45,817 nt of DNA from Candidatus Nomurabacteria bacterium RIFCSPLOWO2_01_FULL_33_24 (GCA_001785735.1 MFUP01000006.1:3384-49200), one strand, 5' to 3'. Counted from the first letter of the stretch, positions 1-10,434 are shown. The notes: a model not told the origin generated them from the sequence alone. Program-made: numbers and translations.

Positions 1-1
1 C

Positions 2-1765
2 ACCATCTCTGGTTTAACCGCTGGCACAACTTATTACTATCGAATTATTGGTTCTAATAGCGCTGGTTCTGCTCAAGGATCTCAAATTTCTTTTACTACC
101 ACTACTAGTGGGGGAGGAAATGTTCCTATTATCACTACCACTAGTGTTTCTGGGGTTGGACAAACTTATGCTACTTTAAATGGAACTTACAATGATAATG
201 GAACTGGATTAAACACTACAGTTTATTTTCAATACGGAACTAGCTCTAGCAATTTAAACTCAACTACTGGGTCAACAACTTATAGTTCTAGTTCAGATAT
301 TTTTAACAATAATATTTCTAGTCTTTCATCCGGAACTACTTATTATTTTCGAGCGGTTGGCAATAACTCAAACGGAACTGCCTATGGATCTATTTTAAGT
401 TTTTTTGTTCCGACTTCAGGCGGTGGGTCAGCCCCAAGCATTACCACTAATTCGGCCTCCGGAATAACTAATAGTTCTGCTGTTTTGAATGGTTATTATA
501 ATGCTAATAACGATAATACTACTACTTACTTCCGTTATGGAACTAGCTCTAGTAATTTAAATCAAAACACTGCTTCGGTTTCTCAAGGAAATGGATCAGG
601 AATATTCAGCAATGCTATTTCTAATTTAAACAATAATACTACTTATTATTTTCAAGCGGTGGGATGGAATAGTAATGGCTATACTAATGGGACAATTTTA
701 AATTTTACTACAGGATCTGGAAATGGAAATGGACTGATTCCAACAGTAGAAACTACTATTGCTACTCTAACTGCTGACACCACTACCCGATTAAATGGTT
801 TAGTTATTTCTACCGGAGCTGTTTCAACCAATGTTTGGTTTGAATGGGGGTCAGCTATTAGTCTAGGGAAAACAACCGCTGTCCAATCAATTGGTTCCGG
901 GACAAATATTAGCTTCAATGACTCCTTGTCTGGTTTAAATACTAATAGTATCTATTATTTTAGACTTGTTGGGCAAAACCAATATGGAATTGATTACGGA
1001 GAAATCAGAATTTTTAGAACCCAAGGATCTGGTTATATAGAAGTGCCGATTTCTAATAGCCCCAATAGTCTTGTTTCTCTTGAAATTGAAACATCCTATG
1101 AAGATATTTTTGTTGGGGATAGTTTAACTTACATAATTACTTATACAAACACTAGTAACAAAAGTTTAAAAAATGTTATTTTAAGAGTGGCTTTGCCAAA
1201 CGAAATAGAATTTTCAAGATCAGACGAAGGACGCTTTTCTGAATCTAGTCATGAGTTATCAATTAATCTTGGAACCCTAGCTCCTTATGAAAAAGATTCT
1301 CTTAGAGTTAGAGGAGATGTTTTAAACACCGCCAAAGGAAAAGAAATTTTAGTTACTACCGCCGCTCTTGTTTACACCGATTCTTCTAGTAATATTCAAA
1401 ATGAAGTAATTGCTTACATCTTGAATTATGTTTTAGAAAATAAAGGAAACGGAGGATTAGTAGCCGGTCTTTTTGGAACAGATGGTTTTTTCCCTAGTAG
1501 TTTGTTTAGCTGGCTCTTACTTATTTTAGTGATCCTAGGAATAGTTTATGTTGGCCGAATGGTTTACGACAGAGAATCTCCCGCCTTTGCTGTGAGAAAG
1601 CAAAACAATAATTCTAATAACAGAAATACTAATATCAGCGATAATGAATTTGATGCTTATAATGAATATAAGCGTAGCCAAATGTATTACAACAGCCAAA
1701 ATAGTTTCCCAAAATCAGAATCAGGACAAGGAGGACCGCCATCTTTCTTAAGAGAAAATATCTAA
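2..1765 (+). CDS. Surface protein with fibronectin-III-like repeats, DUF11-like domain and C-terminal TM helix (5' partial)
   Basis: Frame is open from nt 2 through the tracked ORF 485..1765. Repeats of the type GTTYYFRAVGxNSxGxxYG recur about every 100 aa (near nt 22, 331, 636, 943). DUF11-like stretch 'SLEIETSYEDIFVGDSLTYIITYTNTSNKSLKNVILRVALP', then TM 'LFSWLLLILVILGIVYVGRMV'. Confidence 0.8.
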   Translation, partial: TISGLTAGTTYYYRIIGSNSAGSAQGSQISFTTTTSGGGNVPIITTTSVSGVGQTYATLNGTYNDNGTGLNTTVYFQYGTSSSNLNSTTGSTTYSSSSDIFNNNISSLSSGTTYYFRAVGNNSNGTAYGSILSFFVPTSGGGSAPSITTNSASGITNSSAVLNGYYNANNDNTTTYFRYGTSSSNLNQNTASVSQGNGSGIFSNAISNLNNNTTYYFQAVGWNSNGYTNGTILNFTTGSGNGNGLIPTVETTIATLTADTTTRLNGLVISTGAVSTNVWFEWGSAISLGKTTAVQSIGSGTNISFNDSLSGLNTNSIYYFRLVGQNQYGIDYGEIRIFRTQGSGYIEVPISNSPNSLVSLEIETSYEDIFVGDSLTYIITYTNTSNKSLKNVILRVALPNEIEFSRSDEGRFSESSHELSINLGTLAPYEKDSLRVRGDVLNTAKGKEILVTTAALVYTDSSSNIQNEVIAYILNYVLENKGNGGLVAGLFGTDGFFPSSLFSWLLLILVILGIVYVGRMVYDRESPAFAVRKQNNNSNNRNTNISDNEFDAYNEYKRSQMYYNSQNSFPKSESGQGGPPSFLRENI

Positions 1766-1783
1766 TTAAATTAAAAATTAATC

Positions 1784-1813
1784 AAAAAATCCCTGCTTCC
1801 GCGGGGATTTTTT
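1784..1813 (+). terminator. Rho-independent terminator
   Basis: AAAAAATCCC-tgcttccgcg-GGGATTTTTT inverted repeat just after the stop codon, with T-run. Confidence 0.8.
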
Positions 1814-1832
1814 GATGCTATAATTTTTAAAT

Positions 1833-2279
1833 ATGCTTATCAAAAACTTAGAAGAAATGAAAAAATTAGCTGAACGGTTTATTAAATCAATTGATCAACC
1901 GTTAGAAAACAAAGCGACTATTGTTGGTCTTTATGGCAATTTGGGTTCCGGGAAAACGGCTTTTGTAAAAAAAGTAGCTGAGGTTTTAGGAATTAAAGAA
2001 CATGTCATTAGCCCTACTTTTGTTATTTTTAAAAATTATAAATTAAACAAAAGCCGTTTTCAAAAACTTGTTCATATTGATGCTTATCGGTTAGAAGACG
2101 AAGAAGCGTTAAATAAATTAGATTTTTCTAAAATAATTGAAGACCAGAACAACCTTGTTTTAGTTGAATGGGCAAATCAAGTTGTTAGCGCCTTACCAAA
2201 AGATCATCTTAGAATAAATTTTGAATATATAAATGACCAGACGAGAAACATAAAAGTAGATGATAGAATAGAGAGATGA
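1833..2279 (+). CDS. tsaE: tRNA threonylcarbamoyladenosine biosynthesis ATPase TsaE
   Basis: Walker A 'GLYGNLGSGKTAFVKKVAEVLGI', 'SPTFVIFKNY', 'HIDAYRLED', 'LVEWANQV' typical of TsaE/YjeE. Confidence 0.9.
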   Translation: MLIKNLEEMKKLAERFIKSIDQPLENKATIVGLYGNLGSGKTAFVKKVAEVLGIKEHVISPTFVIFKNYKLNKSRFQKLVHIDAYRLEDEEALNKLDFSKIIEDQNNLVLVEWANQVVSALPKDHLRINFEYINDQTRNIKVDDRIER

Positions 2280-4690
2280 TTAAAAAAAGCGACAAAAAAA
2301 CTCTTATTTTACTTGATGCCCATGCTATTATTCATCGGGCTTATCATGCCCTTCCCGACTTTTCTTCTAGTAAAGGAGAGCCGACAGGAGCTTTATACGG
2401 TCTTTCGGCGATGCTTATTAAAATTATTTGGGACCTAAAACCCGACTATTTAATTGCCTGTTATGATCTTCCAGAAAAGACTTTCAGACATGATGCTTAT
2501 GACAATTACAAAGCAGGGAGAGAAAAAATCAGCGATGATCTTATTCACCAACTTGAAAAATCAAAAGAAGTTTTTAAAAGTTTTAGTATTCCCGTTTATG
2601 CTCAGTCGGGATTTGAAGCTGATGATATTTTAGGAACAATAGTTGAAAAAACAAAAAATAAAAAAGATTTAAATATTATTATTGCTTCTGGCGATCTTGA
2701 TACTTTGCAATTAATTAATGATAAAAAAGTTCAGGTTTATACTCTAAGAAAAGGATTAAATGATACTATTTTATATGATGAAAAAGCTGTTAAAGACAGG
2801 TTTGGTTTCGCTCCAGAATTACTAGTTGATTATAAAGGACTTAGAGGAGATCCTTCCGACAATATAATCGGAATTTCTGGTATCGGTGAAAAAACAGCTT
2901 CTTCTCTAATAACAAATTTTGGTTCATTGGAAAATATTTATAAAATTATTAAAAAAGACTCATTTGAATTAATAAAAGCAGGGATTAAACCCAGAGTGAT
3001 AGAACTCTTAAGAGCTGGAGAAGACGAAGCTTTCTTTTCAAAAACATTAGCTCGAATAAGGAGAGACGCCCCAATTAAATTTTCTCTTCCCAACAAAGAA
3101 TGGAAAGAAACAATTAAATCAGGGAACATAGAAACTTTATTTAGAGAACTTGGATTCAAGAGTCTTCAAAATCGTTTCAATCAGCTTTTTGGGATAATTG
3201 AGAATCCTAATTCTAAAGATCAAAACCAAAGATTCTTGCTCCAGACTTCAATGGCGAGTCAGGAAAAACAAAAAGAAGAAAAAGAAATCGGTGTCGCCCT
3301 TTGGCTTTTATCATCTAATTTATCCAACCCCACCCTAGAAGATATTTTAGAATTTGAAAATAGCCATGATTTTAATCAAGCCAAAAATAAAATATTAAAA
3401 AAAATTAAAGAAGAAAAATTAGAGTATGTTTATAAAAATATTGAATTACCCATCATTCCCATTATCGAAGAAATGGAAAAACATGGAATTTTAATTGATT
3501 TAAATTATATCAAAAAACTATCCATTGATTATCATCAGCAATTAGAAAAACTGGAACATAAAATTTGGGAAGAGGCCGGAGGGAAGTTTAATATTAATTC
3601 TCCTAAACAAATGGCAGAAATACTCTTTGATAAACTAAAATTAATTCCTCTTGGAGATAGAATTAAAAAAACAAAAGGCGGGGCTCGATCAACTCGAATA
3701 TCAGAATTAGAAAAATTAATAGGTACTCACAAAATTATTGATGAAATCATTGATTATCGTGAACTTCAAAAATTACTTTCAACCTATATTGATGTTATCC
3801 CAAGAATGACCGAAAAAGATAATCGTTTACATGCTAAATTTATTCAAACAGGAACTACTACCGGAAGATTTTCCTCAGTCAGCCCTAATCTCCAAAATAT
3901 TCCTATTAGAAGCGATTTAGGAAAAAAAATTCGTAATGCTTTTATCGCTTCTCCTAATCATAAATTAATTGCTTTTGATTATTCTCAAATTGAACTTCGA
4001 ATTGCCGCTCTTTTATCTCAAGATAAATATTTTTTACAAATCTTTACAGAAAAAAAAGATATTCACAATGCCGTGGCCTCTAGAGTTTTTGGTGTTTCTG
4101 AAGAGAAAGTTGATCCCGAGATGAGACGACAAGCTAAAGTTATCAATTTTGGGATTATTTATGGAATGGGAGTATTAGCTCTTCAAAAAACATTAAAATC
4201 TAACAGAGCCGAAGCCAAAAAATTTTATGATGATTATTTTCAAAAGTTTCCTAGATTAATAGCTTATTTAGAAGAGATAAAGGACTCAGCTCGAAAAAAT
4301 GGATACACAGAAACTCTTTTTGGAAGAAGACGCTATTTCCCCGAGATTAAATCTAAACTTCCCTTTATTAGAGCGATGGCCGAAAGAATGGCTATCAACG
4401 CTCCTATCCAAGGAACCTCCGCCGATATTATTAAATTAGCTATTAGTCAGGCAGATAAAGTTATTATTGAAGCTAAATTAAAAAATAAATGCCACCTAGT
4501 TCTTCAAGTTCATGATGAATTAATTTATGAGGTAGATGAAAAAATTATTCACGAAGCGGTAAAAATAATAAAATCAGCCATGGAAAAAAATATTTCTCAA
4601 GAATTTTTAAAAAATAAAAAAGAAGTCCCAATCACGACAGATATTTCTATTGGTTCTAATTGGGGAGAAATGACAAAAATTAGGGGGTGA
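2276..4690 (+). CDS. polA: DNA polymerase I (5'-3' exonuclease plus polymerase; short middle region)
   Basis: N-term 'LILLDAHAIIHRAYHALPDF', 'DYKGLRGDPSDNIIGISGIGEKTASSL'; C-term family A motifs 'DYSQIELRIAALLS', 'RRQAKVINFGIIYGMG', 'LQVHDELIYEV'. Start overlaps tsaE stop (ATGA). Confidence 0.95.
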   Translation: MIKKSDKKTLILLDAHAIIHRAYHALPDFSSSKGEPTGALYGLSAMLIKIIWDLKPDYLIACYDLPEKTFRHDAYDNYKAGREKISDDLIHQLEKSKEVFKSFSIPVYAQSGFEADDILGTIVEKTKNKKDLNIIIASGDLDTLQLINDKKVQVYTLRKGLNDTILYDEKAVKDRFGFAPELLVDYKGLRGDPSDNIIGISGIGEKTASSLITNFGSLENIYKIIKKDSFELIKAGIKPRVIELLRAGEDEAFFSKTLARIRRDAPIKFSLPNKEWKETIKSGNIETLFRELGFKSLQNRFNQLFGIIENPNSKDQNQRFLLQTSMASQEKQKEEKEIGVALWLLSSNLSNPTLEDILEFENSHDFNQAKNKILKKIKEEKLEYVYKNIELPIIPIIEEMEKHGILIDLNYIKKLSIDYHQQLEKLEHKIWEEAGGKFNINSPKQMAEILFDKLKLIPLGDRIKKTKGGARSTRISELEKLIGTHKIIDEIIDYRELQKLLSTYIDVIPRMTEKDNRLHAKFIQTGTTTGRFSSVSPNLQNIPIRSDLGKKIRNAFIASPNHKLIAFDYSQIELRIAALLSQDKYFLQIFTEKKDIHNAVASRVFGVSEEKVDPEMRRQAKVINFGIIYGMGVLALQKTLKSNRAEAKKFYDDYFQKFPRLIAYLEEIKDSARKNGYTETLFGRRRYFPEIKSKLPFIRAMAERMAINAPIQGTSADIIKLAISQADKVIIEAKLKNKCHLVLQVHDELIYEVDEKIIHEAVKIIKSAMEKNISQEFLKNKKEVPITTDISIGSNWGEMTKIRG

Positions 4691-4705
4691 GATATAATAA
4701 TCCCA

Positions 4706-5206
4706 ATGGATAATATTAATGAACAAAACGAAGACAAAGAGGTAAAAATTCACCACTTTCTTGCCTATAGTCCGATGATTTACTTAATTGGATTAATTGC
4801 AGGTTTTTTTGCTGATATTCTTTATCCCGTGAAAATTATTCCTGAAACAATTGTTTTGCCGATAGGCTTTGTTTTAATTATTTTATCCCCAATGTTAATT
4901 TTATGGGCTCAGCACTCTTCTCGTAATTTTAGAAAAGAAAAAAAACTCGCTAAAATAGAGACAAAAGATTTTTGTAAAGGACCATATAGACTTACCAGAA
5001 ATCCAACCTATCTCGGTTTGTTTTTTTTAGTTTTAGGCTTTGGTATTTTAGCCAATGCTATTTTAATTGTTTTAATGGCAGTAATTTCTTTTTTAATAGT
5101 CAATTTTATCTTTCTTAAAAAAGAGGAGAAACTCTTAGAAAGAAAATTCGGGGGAGAATATCTTGAATACAAAAAGTCAGTTAGACGCTGGCTTGGCAAA
5201 AAATGA
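4706..5206 (+). CDS. Isoprenylcysteine carboxyl methyltransferase / phospholipid methyltransferase-like membrane protein
   Basis: Hydrophobic segments plus 'GPYRLTRNPTYLGLFFLVLGFGI...EEKLLERKFGGEYLEYKKSVRRW', the ICMT-type C-terminal signature. Confidence 0.8.
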   Translation: MDNINEQNEDKEVKIHHFLAYSPMIYLIGLIAGFFADILYPVKIIPETIVLPIGFVLIILSPMLILWAQHSSRNFRKEKKLAKIETKDFCKGPYRLTRNPTYLGLFFLVLGFGILANAILIVLMAVISFLIVNFIFLKKEEKLLERKFGGEYLEYKKSVRRWLGKK

Positions 5207-5910
5207 TCCATTTATTTTATGGTAATGATATTGATAAGCGCCGAACCGCTTATGAGAAGCTTTTCAATAAACAAAAAAGTTCTTTCTTTTTAATGAATGA
5301 TTTTGATTTTAATAAAGAGGAATTTGAAAATCTTATTTATGCTTCCGGTCTTTTTGTTGATAAATATTTTATTATTCTTGAAAATGTTTTGGAAAAAGAT
5401 GAAATAAAAGAATTTATCTTAAAGAAATTGAAAGACTTATCAGAATCCAATAATAATTTTGTTTTTATTGAGCAATCTTTATCAAAAAATATAGTTGATA
5501 AATTTAAAAAATATACCGAAAATATTAAATTATTTGATTTGCCTAAAACAATTCCCAAGGGAAGATTTCATCTCTTTGATCTAACAGATGTCCTGGGGAA
5601 AAAAGATAAAAAGGGTTTATGGATTTTATTTCAAAAAGCAATTAATTCTGGAATAATCCCAGATGAAATTATTGGTATTTTTATTTGGCAAATTAAAATG
5701 ATATTTTTAGTTAAAAATGAAAAAAATTACTCACCTCAATTAGGAATTAAACCTTTTGTTTTTGCAAAGGCTAAATCATTTAGTCGTAATTTTACAGATG
5801 CGGAACTTAAAAATTTATCATCTAAATTAATAACTCTTTATCATGAAAATAGGCGTCAAGCAGGGAGTTTGGAAATCAATTTAGAAAAATTTATTTTAGA
5901 ATCTATTTAA
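5203..5910 (+). CDS. DNA polymerase III delta subunit-like (HolA family)
   Basis: Starts 'MIHLFYGNDIDKRRTAYEKLF'; delta-like layout ending 'AGSLEINLEKFILESI'. Confidence 0.65.
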   Translation: MIHLFYGNDIDKRRTAYEKLFNKQKSSFFLMNDFDFNKEEFENLIYASGLFVDKYFIILENVLEKDEIKEFILKKLKDLSESNNNFVFIEQSLSKNIVDKFKKYTENIKLFDLPKTIPKGRFHLFDLTDVLGKKDKKGLWILFQKAINSGIIPDEIIGIFIWQIKMIFLVKNEKNYSPQLGIKPFVFAKAKSFSRNFTDAELKNLSSKLITLYHENRRQAGSLEINLEKFILESI

Positions 5911-5924
5911 AACCAAGAAACAAT

Positions 5925-5965
5925 AAAGCCTCTAAATACAGACTAGGCTAAATTTAGAGGCTTTT
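5925..5965 (+). terminator. Rho-independent terminator
   Basis: AAAGCCTCTAAAT ... ATTTAGAGGCTTTT perfect inverted repeat followed by T-rich sequence. Confidence 0.8.
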
Positions 5966-6167
5966 ATTTTTAGGGTCAACAAAAAAGCTGACCAAACGAT
6001 TTTTCCCTTTTTAAGATGATTTTGAAATAACAATAATTTTGTGAACAGATAAACTTCTATGAATTATGACTAACTGCCAAAGTTAAAGATATCTTAACAA
6101 AAAATCATCCAGTTTTATTATAACTAATTTTTATAAAAGTAAAAGTCTTTTATGTGGATAAGATTAA

Positions 6168-6551
6168 TTATTCAGGAAGAAGACATCCAGTTTTTTCTGC
6201 CAAATTTTCTAAGGGAATTACTCCCTCAACTTTTTCTCCATCAGAAAATTCCCAAGTTGGGTATCTGACAATCCCTTTATCTTGGCACTCTTGTTTCATG
6301 CTTTTATCTTGATTGGAACACTCCTGATAAGGGAGAAAATCAACCGATTTTCCAAACATTTCTTTTTGGGTAGCGCAAGCCGAGCACCAAAAAGCGCCAT
6401 TAAAAATAGCTCCCTGATTTCCCAAGCACTGGGCGAATTCATCATATTTAGCCGGTTCCCTTGGTTTTTGGGAATCAAGATAGGCAAAAATTAATATTGC
6501 CAAAACAACCACTACGATTATCACTATTGTTATAATTGTTTGTTTATTCAT
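6168..6551 (-). CDS. Membrane-anchored thioredoxin-fold protein (CxxC)
   Basis: N-terminal TM followed by 'CLGNQGAIFNGAFWCSACATQKEMFG' and 'VRYPTWEFSDGEKVEG', resembling thioredoxin-like domains associated with VKOR. Confidence 0.7.
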   Translation of the reverse strand: MNKQTIITIVIIVVVVLAILIFAYLDSQKPREPAKYDEFAQCLGNQGAIFNGAFWCSACATQKEMFGKSVDFLPYQECSNQDKSMKQECQDKGIVRYPTWEFSDGEKVEGVIPLENLAEKTGCLLPE

Positions 6552-6704
6552 TTCATTAAAAACTTTTAATTATTAAAAATTAATTATTAGACCAACCCCG
6601 CTAAATTTCTAACAGGGTTCATATTTTTTATTATACCACAAGTGGTATCCCTTTTCTTTTTGATTCTTGCCCTCGACCAATTTTTTCTCCGAAGTTCAAA
6701 CTTG

Positions 6705-6775
6705 TCCCCCCACAAGGAATCGAACCTTGGTCAATTGCTTAAAAGGCAACTGCTTTACCACTAAGCTATGGGGGG
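6705..6775 (-). tRNA. tRNA-Lys(UUU)
   Basis: Reverse complement CCCCCCATAGCTTAGTGGTAAAGCAGTTGCCTTTTAAGCAATTGACCAAGGTTCGATTCCTTGTGGGGGGA folds as a cloverleaf; anticodon loop CTTTTAA. No encoded CCA. Confidence 0.93.
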
Positions 6776-6857
6776 GGTTATTAGTGATTGCTTCAATAAA
6801 GATAACATAACATAATAACCTTATGAGGTCTATTGTTTCAATTAAGTATGGTCAAAA

Positions 6858-7727
6858 ATGATTAAAATTCTTTTTTTATTAATCATAATAACTTTAATCA
6901 TCCTATTTTCTTTCGGAGTACCTACCGAAGACACGATAAATAATAGTTTGGTCATATCTAATGTTTTAGTTGATAATAATACCGCCAGCGAGAATATTTG
7001 GTTAGATTTTACACCAAGTTCAGTTTTAATATCAGAGGAAAAAAATCAAAAAACCAAAGAAATTATCAATCCTAATATTGATTTTGATACCAAGTATTTA
7101 TTGGGCAAATTAAATTATCAAAATGACTCTCGTTTTATAGAGGTTTCTTTGGAGGACTCTGTTAAGTCAGGAATGTATTTAAGAAAAGAGACTTATCTAG
7201 CTTTTAAACAAATGACTCAAGATGCCAAAAAAGACAAAATAGATTTAATTATTATTTCCGGTGCTAGAAACTTTGAAACTCAAAAGAATATCTGGGAGAA
7301 TAAATGGTCCGGTTTAATTGGCGATTATTACCTAATAGAAGATGAATATAATAAAGCAACATCTATTTTGGAGCAAAGCGCCATGCCTGGCACATCACGA
7401 CATCATTGGGGGACTGAGATAGATTTAAATAATTTAAACAATAGTTATTTTTATGGGGGTGAAGGATTGAAAATTTATAATTGGTTAGCAGAAAATGCTT
7501 CTAAATATGGCTTTTGCCAACCTTATTCAACGCAAGATTCTCGTTCTGGCGGTTATCAAGAAGAAAGATGGCATTGGTCATACCTGCCGACTTCTTCTGT
7601 TTTTACACAACAATATTCCTCCCTTGTTAAAAATGACGATCTTAGTGGTTTTTTGGGGGACCACTTAGTTTCAGAACTTAAAATAATAGTTAATTATGTA
7701 TTAAATATTAATAGAGAATGTTTATGA
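6858..7727 (+). CDS. D-alanyl-D-alanine carboxypeptidase, VanY/M15 family
   Basis: 'MPGTSRHHWGTEIDLNNLNN' and 'ERWHWSYLP' M15B metal-binding motifs; N-terminal TM/signal anchor. Confidence 0.85.
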   Translation: MIKILFLLIIITLIILFSFGVPTEDTINNSLVISNVLVDNNTASENIWLDFTPSSVLISEEKNQKTKEIINPNIDFDTKYLLGKLNYQNDSRFIEVSLEDSVKSGMYLRKETYLAFKQMTQDAKKDKIDLIIISGARNFETQKNIWENKWSGLIGDYYLIEDEYNKATSILEQSAMPGTSRHHWGTEIDLNNLNNSYFYGGEGLKIYNWLAENASKYGFCQPYSTQDSRSGGYQEERWHWSYLPTSSVFTQQYSSLVKNDDLSGFLGDHLVSELKIIVNYVLNINRECL

Positions 7728-8200
7728 AAAAAAAAGAAGTAATTTTAATTATTCATAATGTCCGTAGCGCCTATAATGTTGGTTCAATTTTTCGCACCGC
7801 TGAAACAGCTGGAATAAATGAAATTTATTTAACCGGATATACTCCCGCTCCGGTTGATAAATTTGGCAGGGGCAGAAAAGATATTGCCAAAGTATCTTTA
7901 GGGGCAGAAAAAATAATTCCTTGGAAAAAATTTTCTAAAATTAGAGAAGTTTTAATAAAATTTAAAAAAGAAAATTATTTTATAGTAGCGATTGAACAAT
8001 CAAAAAATTCTTTTGATTACAAAAAAGTAAAACCGCGACAAAAAACTGTTTTTATTGTTGGAAATGAAATTAAAGGGCTTGATCAAAAAATTTTGAATAA
8101 ATGCGAGGTGATAGCAGAAATACCAATGAAAGGAAAAAAAGAATCATTAAATGTCGCTGTTTCCGTCGGAATAGCTTTGTTTAGGATCCTAAAAATTTAA
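7724..8200 (+). CDS. TrmH/SpoU-family RNA methyltransferase
   Basis: 'IIHNVRSAYNVGSIFRTAETAGINEIYLTGYTP', 'FIVGNEIKGL', 'IPMKGKKESLNVAVSVGIALF' SpoU motifs. ORF track start is 7718; 7724 looks better. Confidence 0.88.
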   Translation: MKKKEVILIIHNVRSAYNVGSIFRTAETAGINEIYLTGYTPAPVDKFGRGRKDIAKVSLGAEKIIPWKKFSKIREVLIKFKKENYFIVAIEQSKNSFDYKKVKPRQKTVFIVGNEIKGLDQKILNKCEVIAEIPMKGKKESLNVAVSVGIALFRILKI

Positions 8201-9023
8201 GTTTCTGGTGTTGAGAACAAAAATGAGCGCTTCGGCTCCCTATTTTTATTCTAGTAATAACACCAGAGCATCCTTTTTTAAAACACTTTTTACCCGTTTG
8301 TTGGTAAGCTTTATGATGTAGTTGATATTTTCCTTTTTGGCCATCAATATTAAAATAATCAGAAATTGAATCACCCCTAAGTTTTATCGCTTTTCTAAGA
8401 ATTTTTTTCATAACCACAAACATCTTTTTTATTTTAAAAAGAGGAATATTTTCCGCTTTTGTTTCCGGGTGAATTCCTGCTTCCCAAAGTATTTCATCGG
8501 AATAGATATTGCCAATACCGGCAATAACTTTTTGATCCAATAAAACTTGTTTCATTTTTCTTTTTTGTGATTTTATTATTTTTATAAATTTTTTAATTTT
8601 TAAATTAAAACCCAGTGGTTCTGGTCCTAAAGATAGAGGGGAATTAAGAAGAGTAATTTTTCCGAATTTTCTTAAATCGCTAAAAGCCAAGTTTTTATTA
8701 CCCCTAAAATAAAAAATAACATGGATATATTTATTTTTTTGATGATTATTAAAAAGAAGATGACCAGTCATTTTTAGATGGATTAAAATAGTTTTCTGAT
8801 TATTAAGCTGAATTAAGATATTTTTTCCTCTCCTCTTAATACTAACTACCTTACTTCCAATAACTTCTTTTTTAAATTTTTTAAAATAAATAGGATTTTT
8901 TATAGTTTCTTTTTGGTGAGGATTAGAACTTTTCAAATTTGTCCAAATACCCTTTATTTTTAAGCCTAAAATTACTTTTCTTAAATCACGAACGGTTGTT
9001 TCTACTTCTGGAAGTTCTGGCAT
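8181..9023 (-). CDS. mutM: Formamidopyrimidine-DNA glycosylase
   Basis: 'MPELPEVETTVRDLRK', 'KMTGHLLF', 'DLRKFGKI', 'QKVIAGIGNIYSDEILWEAGIHP', C-terminal zinc-finger-like cysteines. Confidence 0.93.
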   Translation of the reverse strand: MPELPEVETTVRDLRKVILGLKIKGIWTNLKSSNPHQKETIKNPIYFKKFKKEVIGSKVVSIKRRGKNILIQLNNQKTILIHLKMTGHLLFNNHQKNKYIHVIFYFRGNKNLAFSDLRKFGKITLLNSPLSLGPEPLGFNLKIKKFIKIIKSQKRKMKQVLLDQKVIAGIGNIYSDEILWEAGIHPETKAENIPLFKIKKMFVVMKKILRKAIKLRGDSISDYFNIDGQKGKYQLHHKAYQQTGKKCFKKGCSGVITRIKIGSRSAHFCSQHQKLKFLGS

Positions 9024-9025
9024 AA

Positions 9026-9613
9026 TTAATTTTCTCCTCCGTTCCCCAAGATTTTTAGAGCTCCTTTTACTCGATTGCTGGTCCCAACAATTTCATCTGG
9101 TATTTTTTTCAGGGCTTCTCGAGCTTCTGATGATTTATATCCCAGAGATAGTAAAGCTTCTAAAACATCGGCCTCGTCTTTAAATATTTTTTCAAACCCC
9201 CCTTTTTGTAGTCCTAATTTATCTTTAAGTTCCAAAACTATTCTCTCGGCTGTCTTTTTTCCAATCCCAGAAATTTTAGTTAAGTAAGAAGTATTACCAG
9301 AACCAATAGCCTTGCTCAGTGTTTCTACTGGCGCCAAAGAAAGAATACCCAAACTAGATTTTGGCCCAATCCCAGAAACTCCTATTAGTTTTTCAAAAAA
9401 AGATAATTCCTCATTATTATAAAATCCATATAAATCTAAGGAATTTTCTCGAACAGCTTGATAGATAAAAAGAGAAACATTCCCCTTTTCCTTTTTTTTA
9501 ATTTTAGAAAGAGTATTAGAGGAAACATATATTTTATAACCCACTCCTCCTGTCTCGATTACGACAAAATCTGAAGCAACCAAAGTTAATTTTCCGCTAA
9601 TTTGATAAATCAT
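9026..9613 (-). CDS. ruvA: Holliday junction DNA helicase subunit RuvA
   Basis: 'MIYQISGKLTLVASDFVVIETGGVGYKIYVS', 'LIGVSGIGPKSSLGILS', 'KISGIGKKTAERIVLELKDKL'. Confidence 0.93.
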   Translation of the reverse strand: MIYQISGKLTLVASDFVVIETGGVGYKIYVSSNTLSKIKKKEKGNVSLFIYQAVRENSLDLYGFYNNEELSFFEKLIGVSGIGPKSSLGILSLAPVETLSKAIGSGNTSYLTKISGIGKKTAERIVLELKDKLGLQKGGFEKIFKDEADVLEALLSLGYKSSEAREALKKIPDEIVGTSNRVKGALKILGNGGEN

Positions 9614-9676
9614 ATAAATAAGTATAGCCTATTATAAAATATGGATAAAGCTTTATTTTTATAGTATGATTGAATT

Positions 9677-10378
9677 ATGATTTATAATCAGCATAGAAAA
9701 ACAGAGAGAGCAGAACAAGGAAAATATATTGAAAAATTTTTTCTTGGGGAAATTCTTCGCTCGCAATATCTTAAAGTTCTTGGGATGACCCCAGAACAAA
9801 TAAAAGAAAAAAACATAGAAGATTTTAATATTTATGAAAAAATTTTAAAAGAAAGAGAACCTAGATATGAAGATAAACTTCGCTTAATGAAGGAAACTCA
9901 ACCTTGGAGTGATGCAACGAATCCCAAGAATCAATATGCCAGAGAATTGCGTATCTTGGTCGCCAAAGGATTAATGGGAGATAATTTTGATAATTCCCGC
10001 CTTCTTTATTACACCGCCTTAGAAACCCACTTAGATATTTTTAATCAAACTGATGCTATGTTTGAATATTATGACAAATCAGGGAAAAATCTTATTTGTA
10101 GACTCACTTTTGATTTAAAAACTACTGTCGAAATAGGTGGAAGTATTTTAAATATTTCAGAAAGCGAGGCTGATGATATTGAAGAAAAAATGGCTGAGAT
10201 AAAGCAAAATTCACAAAAGTTTCGGGAAATGGGAGAAATTTCAGAGGAAGCCCAAAATCTTAAAAAGGAAATAGAGATAAAAAAAGATATTTTGATGGAA
10301 AAAATCAGAAAACACCTTAATAAATGGTCTAAACAGATTGTGAAAGGAATTCATAAATATGAACTTGACATGGTTTAA
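9677..10378 (+). CDS. Conserved hypothetical protein
   Basis: Full-length 233-aa ORF in coding-dense context; weak resemblance to a D...DxK nuclease-fold core ('TDAMFEYYDKSGKNLICRLTFDLKTT'), unproven. Confidence 0.6.
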   Translation: MIYNQHRKTERAEQGKYIEKFFLGEILRSQYLKVLGMTPEQIKEKNIEDFNIYEKILKEREPRYEDKLRLMKETQPWSDATNPKNQYARELRILVAKGLMGDNFDNSRLLYYTALETHLDIFNQTDAMFEYYDKSGKNLICRLTFDLKTTVEIGGSILNISESEADDIEEKMAEIKQNSQKFREMGEISEEAQNLKKEIEIKKDILMEKIRKHLNKWSKQIVKGIHKYELDMV

Positions 10379-10434
10379 AATCATTGCTATTCTAAATATA
10401 AAGAAAAGTATTTTTTAAAACAAAAAATTGAGTT

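Noticed and set aside
679-918. 79-aa minus-strand ORF
   Set aside because: Antisense to the fibronectin-like gene; no domain evidence.
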